A stretch of DNA of 64,000 bases from assembly GCF_030687835.1 (NCBI RefSeq), contig NZ_CP117449.1, forward strand, positions 5,456,001 through 5,520,000, given 5' to 3'. This stretch comes from Pseudomonas hefeiensis. GTDB lineage: Bacteria > Pseudomonadota > Gammaproteobacteria > Pseudomonadales > Pseudomonadaceae. Within the stretch, counting starts at the first letter, position 1. Each line of letters starts with the position of its first letter. The notes under the pieces are model-generated. The model worked only from the letters and a program-made list of their open reading frames with translations, did no database searches and was not told the origin of the DNA. Both the position numbers and the translations under genes were made by a program. Below are positions 60,348 through 64,000 of the stretch, one piece after another.

Positions 60348-61336
60348 CAGGCTTGCCCTCCCACCAGTGCCGCATCACTCAAGGCGCGGACCACCGCCCG
60401 ACGCGCCAGTCTGACCTTGAAGGCGTTATGTTCCAGCGGCTCGGCGTTTTGCAACAGCGCGTCAGCAGCAGCGGTGAAGGTTTCGCGGCTGACGGTCTGG
60501 CCGGTCAGCCAGCTCTCCACGGCCCGGTCGCGCCAAGGTTTGTGGGCGACCCCACCCAGGGCCAGGCGCGCCTGGCGGATCACCGGTCCGTCCAGCTCCA
60601 GCGCCGCTGCCACCGACACCAGCGCAAAGGCGTAGGAGGCCCGGTCGCGAATTTTCAAGTAATGGCTGTGTTGCGCGAAACCGGCGGCAGGCAACTCAAT
60701 GGCGGTGATCAGTTCATCATCGGCCAGTTGGTTGTCCCTTTCCGGGGCATCACCGGGCAGGCGGTGAAAGTCAGCGAACTCGATGGTCCGTGCCCCACCA
60801 CGACCGATAACATGAACCACTGCCTCCAGGGCAGCCAGCGCCACGCACATGTCGGAAGGGTGCGTGGCGACACATTGCTCACTGGCGCCGAAAATCGCGT
60901 GCATACGGTTCAAGCCGTCCCGAGCCGGGCAGCCGCTGCCGGGCCGCCGCTTGTTGCACGGCACGTTGGCGTCATAGAAGTAATAACAGCGGGTGCGTTG
61001 CAGGAGGTTACCGCCGGTGCTGGCCATGTTGCGCAACTGCGGCGAGGCGCCCGCCAGGATGGCCTGGGAGAGCAGCGGATAGCGGCGCTGGATCCAGGGA
61101 TGCCAGGCCAGGTCGGCATTGCTCACCAGTGCGCCGATCATCACCCCGCCGCAAGGGGTTTCGCTGAGATCCGCCAGGGGTAGCCCGGTAATGTCGATCA
61201 GGTGTTCGGGGCGGGTGAGGTTCTCTTTCATCAGGTCCAGCAGGTTGGTGCCACCGGCAATGAAGCGTGAAACCGGGCTCGACAAGTCGACGGCAGCCTG
61301 CACAGTGTCGGGCTTGCTGTATTGGAAAGGGTTCAT
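60347..61336 (-). CDS. FAD-binding subunit of the molybdenum hydroxylase (PaoB-like)
   Basis: 329 residues. FAD motifs F-I-A-G-G-T-N-L-L-D and M-A-S-T-G-G-N. The insert R-C-Y-Y-F-Y-D-A-N-V-P-C-N-K-R and G-S-G-C-P-A-R supplies cysteines for the extra [4Fe-4S] cluster that marks PaoB. It passes electrons from the [2Fe-2S] subunit to an acceptor. Overlaps paoA by 4 bases. Confidence 0.88.
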   Translation of the reverse strand: MNPFQYSKPDTVQAAVDLSSPVSRFIAGGTNLLDLMKENLTRPEHLIDITGLPLADLSETPCGGVMIGALVSNADLAWHPWIQRRYPLLSQAILAGASPQLRNMASTGGNLLQRTRCYYFYDANVPCNKRRPGSGCPARDGLNRMHAIFGASEQCVATHPSDMCVALAALEAVVHVIGRGGARTIEFADFHRLPGDAPERDNQLADDELITAIELPAAGFAQHSHYLKIRDRASYAFALVSVAAALELDGPVIRQARLALGGVAHKPWRDRAVESWLTGQTVSRETFTAAADALLQNAEPLEHNAFKVRLARRAVVRALSDAALVGGQA

Positions 61337-61854
61337 TGATCACCTCCCTGCTGGCAGAGCGGCAACGCCTCTTCGATAGCATCACGAATGTTGTTGTAGG
61401 CGCCGCACCGGCAGAGATTGCCGCTCATCAGTTCGCTGATCTGCCCGCCAGTCTGTGCCCGGCCTTCATTGGCCAATCCCACCGCGGAGCAGATCTGCCC
61501 AGGCGTGCAGTAACCGCACTGGAAGGCGTCGTGCTTGATAAAAGCTTGCTGCATGGGATGCAACTGATCCCCATTGGCCAACCCTTCGATGGTGGTCAGC
61601 TCAGCGCCGTCGCACATTACCGCCAGGGTCAGGCAGGCGTTGATCCGCTTGCCATTGCGCAGCACCGTACAGGCGCCACATTGGCCGTGGTCGCAGCCCT
61701 TCTTGCTGCCCACCAAATCCAGTTGCTCACGCAGCAGGTCCAGCAGCGTGGTCCAGGGCAGCACGTGCAGTTCGCGCGCCTGGCCATTGAGCGTCAGGCG
61801 GATCGGATGGCGGACGAAGGACGCCTGCGTCGCTTCGGACAGGGTCGCGCTCAT
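61333..61854 (-). CDS. [2Fe-2S] subunit of the molybdenum hydroxylase (PaoA-like)
   Basis: 173 residues from the ATG at 61852-61854. Two clusters: C-D-H-G-Q-C-G-A-C-T (plant type) and C-G-Y-C-T-P-G-Q / C-R-C-G-A-Y (second). No Tat signal, so probably cytoplasmic, unlike E. coli PaoA. First gene of the paoABC-like operon; no dedicated MocA/XdhC-type chaperone gene lies in this window. Confidence 0.9.
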   Translation of the reverse strand: MSATLSEATQASFVRHPIRLTLNGQARELHVLPWTTLLDLLREQLDLVGSKKGCDHGQCGACTVLRNGKRINACLTLAVMCDGAELTTIEGLANGDQLHPMQQAFIKHDAFQCGYCTPGQICSAVGLANEGRAQTGGQISELMSGNLCRCGAYNNIRDAIEEALPLCQQGGDQ

Positions 61855-62004
61855 AAACACCTCACGGTTGGTCGTACACTCGCGGCGTTTTCGCAAACCG
61901 CCGTCATAAGGGGTACGACTTCGGGGCGGGGAGAGCGTTCAAGGCAATTTCGACGCGCCGAAAGAGCCTCTGGCCATCGCAGGACACACAGATTTGTATG
62001 GTGT

Positions 62005-62050
62005 GTGCGGTACATATGTACCGCACCGAGTGTAATGTATCGCCTTACAC
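62005..62050 (+). promoter_or_regulatory. Palindromic operator region of higBA
   Basis: A perfect 22-base palindrome, GTGCGGTACATATGTACCGC at its core, spans 62005-62026. Right after it, GTGTAA at 62030-62035 and TTACAC at 62045-62050 form an inverted repeat with a 9-base spacer that ends 8 bases before the higB start. Both are good candidates for HigA autorepression. Confidence 0.6.
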
Positions 62051-62058
62051 TCTATTCC

Positions 62059-62337
62059 ATGATTAAATCCTTCCGACACAAAGGCCTCAGGATCTTCTAT
62101 GAAACGGGTTCGACCCGTGGAATCCGGGCTGACCATGGAAAACGCCTGGCTCGCATGCTCCAGTTCATGGACCGGGCGCAGTCGCCTGACGACTTGGATA
62201 TCCCCGGGTGGCGACTGCATCCACTCAGAGGTGAGCTGGTTGAATACTGGTCGCTGAGTGTTTCGGGAAACTGGCGAATTATTTTTCGTTTTAGCGGATC
62301 GGATATCGAACTGGTCGATTATCTGGACTACCACTGA
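62059..62337 (+). CDS. higB: HigB/RelE-type toxin
   Basis: 92 residues from ATG 62059 (M-I-K-S-F-R-H-K-G-L). RelE-family ribosome-dependent mRNA interferase with W-R-L-H-P-L, G-E-L-V-E-Y-W-S-L and N-W-R-I-I-F-R-F, including the basic residues used for cleavage. Toxin gene first, antitoxin second, the order typical of higBA. Confidence 0.92.
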   Translation: MIKSFRHKGLRIFYETGSTRGIRADHGKRLARMLQFMDRAQSPDDLDIPGWRLHPLRGELVEYWSLSVSGNWRIIFRFSGSDIELVDYLDYH

Positions 62338-62351
62338 CAGGAGGCTGGAAC

Positions 62352-62639
62352 ATGCCCATGCACAATCCGCCACACCCTGGCGAAACGCTACTGATGGATG
62401 TGTTGCCCGAACTGGGCATCACCGTCACCGAGCTGGCGCGGCATTTGGGCTTCGCCCGGCCCCATCTCTCTCGGGTATTGCATGGTCATGCACCCGTCAG
62501 CCCCGATCTGGCGGTGCGCCTGGAACGGGCCGGGATCGGCAAGGCCAGGGTCTGGCTGGGCGTCCAGACAGACTATGATCTGTGGCAAGCCGAGCAGCGT
62601 GAACAACCTTTGATCGAACGTTTCCCTCACCACGCCTGA
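62352..62639 (+). CDS. higA: HigA antitoxin
   Basis: 95 residues with a helix-turn-helix (L-A-R-H-L-G-F-A-R-P-H-L-S-R-V-L) and HigA marks H-P-G-E-T-L-L-M-D and G-H-A-P-V-S-P-D-L-A. CAGGAGG precedes the start, 14 bases after higB. It neutralises HigB and represses its own promoter. Confidence 0.92.
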   Translation: MPMHNPPHPGETLLMDVLPELGITVTELARHLGFARPHLSRVLHGHAPVSPDLAVRLERAGIGKARVWLGVQTDYDLWQAEQREQPLIERFPHHA

Positions 62640-62645
62640 TGCCTG

Positions 62646-63212
62646 TCAGGCCAGCAACTCCGCCGCCACCACGCCCCTCACGCCCTTGCCACAGAGCTGT
62701 TCCACCAGCGTCAAGGCAAACGCCAGCGCGGCGGCCGAGCCTTGGGCGGTGATGCAGTTGCCGTCCACCACCACCGGCTGATCGACGAAATTGCAACCGG
62801 ACAGTTGCGGGCTCACGGCGGGCAGGCAGGTCATGCGGCGCTGGCGCAGTACGCCGAAGGCTTGCAGGGCCAGGGCCGGAGCTTCGGCGATGGCAGCGAA
62901 GAAACGTCCAGTGGCGGCCTGGTCCTTGATCAGTTGTCGCAGTGGCTGATGGGCCGCCAAGTGTTGGGCGCCGATGATGCCACCGGGCAGCGCGATCAGG
63001 TCGAAATCCTGCACAAGCACGTCCACCAGCATGCCATCAGCGGTCAGGCGCGTGCCGCGGGCACAGGTGAGCATCCGCCGCCCTTCTATACTCGCCACCA
63101 CCACTTCGACCTGAGCGCGACGCAGCACATCGATCAAAGTGACGGTCTGCAAATCATCGACACCTTCGGCGACGGCAATCAGGGCTCGGGGCATCTTGGT
63201 TCCAGGCATCAT
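62646..63212 (-). CDS. DJ-1/PfpI family protein with the catalytic Cys replaced
   Basis: 188 residues of the YajL/DJ-1 fold (A-L-I-A-V-A-E-G; I-A-L-P-G-G; Q-G-S-A-A-A-L-A-F-A-L). The elbow that normally reads A-I-C-A-A-P is A-I-A-E-A-P here, so the nucleophile Cys is Ala, while the Glu near the N-terminus is kept. The protein therefore probably lacks classic glyoxalase or deglycase activity. ATG 63210-63212 has GGAG at a good distance; M7 is an alternative. Confidence 0.8.
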   Translation of the reverse strand: MMPGTKMPRALIAVAEGVDDLQTVTLIDVLRRAQVEVVVASIEGRRMLTCARGTRLTADGMLVDVLVQDFDLIALPGGIIGAQHLAAHQPLRQLIKDQAATGRFFAAIAEAPALALQAFGVLRQRRMTCLPAVSPQLSGCNFVDQPVVVDGNCITAQGSAAALAFALTLVEQLCGKGVRGVVAAELLA

Positions 63213-63240
63213 GGGCGTTCTCCGCTGGGTGGTTCCTGAA

Positions 63241-63354
63241 GTGTAGGAGTTACCGAAGGCTCGGGCCGCGTTCGGACGATCGTTTGACCTTTCGCTTTGG
63301 GACTCAAGCGCTGGGGAAAAGATCGCAGCCTCGCTTCGCTGGACAGCTCCTACA
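63241..63354. repeat. Second-family inverted repeat near the right end
   Basis: TGTAGGAGTTACCGAAGGCT faces GCTTCGCTGGACAGCTCCTA; the core is the TGTAGGAGCTGTCGAAGGCTGCGATC-type repeat of Pseudomonas, different from the GTGGGAGC family in this window. Confidence 0.65.
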
Positions 63355-63377
63355 CCGCGCCTGCAGGGGACTGCGGG

Positions 63378-63833
63378 TCATTTGATGTACAGCTGGGTCG
63401 ACATCCGGTTGCCTGGTGCGTTGATCGACTGGTTGCTGAAGCTGAAGGTGCCTTCCTGCTTGCCCTTCAGGTCGAAGATATACAAATAACCGACCGTTTT
63501 GGTCCGGGCGGAGCAATCATTCAGGTTGCCATTGCTGAACGCACACACCGGCGAGCGGGTGCCATCGACTTCAAAGCCGTCCAGCGTGACATGGGGCTGG
63601 CGGCCATAACCCACCTCCAGCACGTAGACCTTGATATTCGGGCCGCTGTGATTGCAACGGGTCTGCGCTTGCCCTTGGACGATGTCTTCAAAGCCACAGG
63701 CGGGCGACTCGACCTTGAGCACCTTGACCTCGCTCAGGGGCGGTGCCGATGCGGCAATGACGGCCTGCCCGGGTAACCCCAGGCCCAGCGCGCACCCCAA
63801 TGCGGCCAACAGATGATTTTTCATGCGATACAT
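63378..63833 (-). CDS. DUF4879 family secreted protein
   Basis: 151 residues from the ATG at 63831-63833, which follows GGGAG by 6 bases; a signal peptide ends near A-V-I-A-A-S. The mature part has four Cys (C-G-F-E-D, T-R-C-N-H, P-V-C-A-F, N-D-C-S-A) and ends in M-S-T-Q-L-Y-I-K, matching the DUF4879 pattern. Function unknown. The frame extends 27 codons upstream, which would hide the signal peptide. Confidence 0.75.
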   Translation of the reverse strand: MYRMKNHLLAALGCALGLGLPGQAVIAASAPPLSEVKVLKVESPACGFEDIVQGQAQTRCNHSGPNIKVYVLEVGYGRQPHVTLDGFEVDGTRSPVCAFSNGNLNDCSARTKTVGYLYIFDLKGKQEGTFSFSNQSINAPGNRMSTQLYIK

Positions 63834-64000
63834 AAGATCTCCCGGAACCGCGCGCAGTATGGCCCACTTGGCGCGTCGGCAAAACATCGACGAGGATCGC
63901 AGCCATAGCGACACGCTGCTGGTATGATGCGCGGCTTTTTCCGACCCACAGAAAATTCCCGAGCGCCCCTGGCGGTCTGTGCTTTGCTGTTGAGGTCGAT

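Noticed and set aside
61267..62058. An N-terminal extension of the HigB toxin
   Set aside because: The frame is open upstream, but it overlaps the [2Fe-2S] gene and the palindromic operator. The RelE domain begins at the ATG at 62059.

Overview
The window comes from the chromosome of a Pseudomonas of the fluorescens group. It is GC-rich. From about 3.8 kb onward the gene order follows the P. aeruginosa PAO1 block from roughly PA4549 to PA4622: minor pilins, ispH-fkpB-lspA-ileS-ribF, murJ, rpsT, proB, obg-rpmA-rplU, ispB, fklB, a Lon-like protease, ettA, morA, glyA, a CobW GTPase, cstA, pilZ, radA, katB-ankB, mscL, rlmG and a molybdenum hydroxylase. The intergenic gaps hold many GTGGGAGC...GCTTGCTCGCGA REP elements, mostly as inverted pairs, which is also typical of fluorescens-group pseudomonads.

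Layout. 1-3.9 kb: minor pilin operon fimU-pilV-pilW-pilX-pilY1 (minus strand, pilY1 cut by the window edge) with fimT divergent. 3.8-11.4 kb: isoprenoid, lipoprotein-processing, translation, flavin and peptidoglycan housekeeping genes. 11.5-20.2 kb: rpsT, creA, proB, obg-rpmA-rplU, ispB, yjdM, a small gene behind a Fur-box-like site, fklB, a UPF0114 membrane protein and a small hypothetical gene. 20.5-30.6 kb: Lon-like protease, then an accessory stretch (DUF3015, DUF4105, a lipoprotein, a GreA/GreB-like factor) ending in a class II lanthipeptide locus. 30.7-38 kb: ettA, morA (c-di-GMP), glyA. 38.2-45.4 kb: an orphan AT-rich gene, a dicarboxylate-type symporter with two FCD-type GntR regulators, a CobW GTPase, ybdD and cstA. 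45.5-56.4 kb: pilZ, radA, ankB/katB, mscL, fprB, a LuxR solo, rlmG and the cyanide-insensitive oxidase operon. 56.9-63.8 kb: an MFS exporter, paoABC-type molybdenum hydroxylase, a higBA toxin-antitoxin pair, a DJ-1-like protein and a DUF4879 secreted protein.

The most notable system is at 26.95-30.60 kb. Two small precursor peptides (47 and 51 aa) share a leader and align without gaps. Three Thr/Cys pairs fall at identical positions in both. They are followed by a LanM-type lanthipeptide synthetase. No dedicated transporter, protease or immunity gene is beside them. I know of no described lanthipeptide with this core pattern, but I could not search.

The sequence carries many frame-disrupting small indels: ileS (two), the Lon-like gene, lanM (two), cstA, pilZ (an 11-bp tandem duplication), cioB and cioA. 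Most are one-base changes in short homopolymers, and ileS is essential. Sequencing or assembly error is therefore the likeliest explanation, and I give the full gene extents as they would be once corrected.
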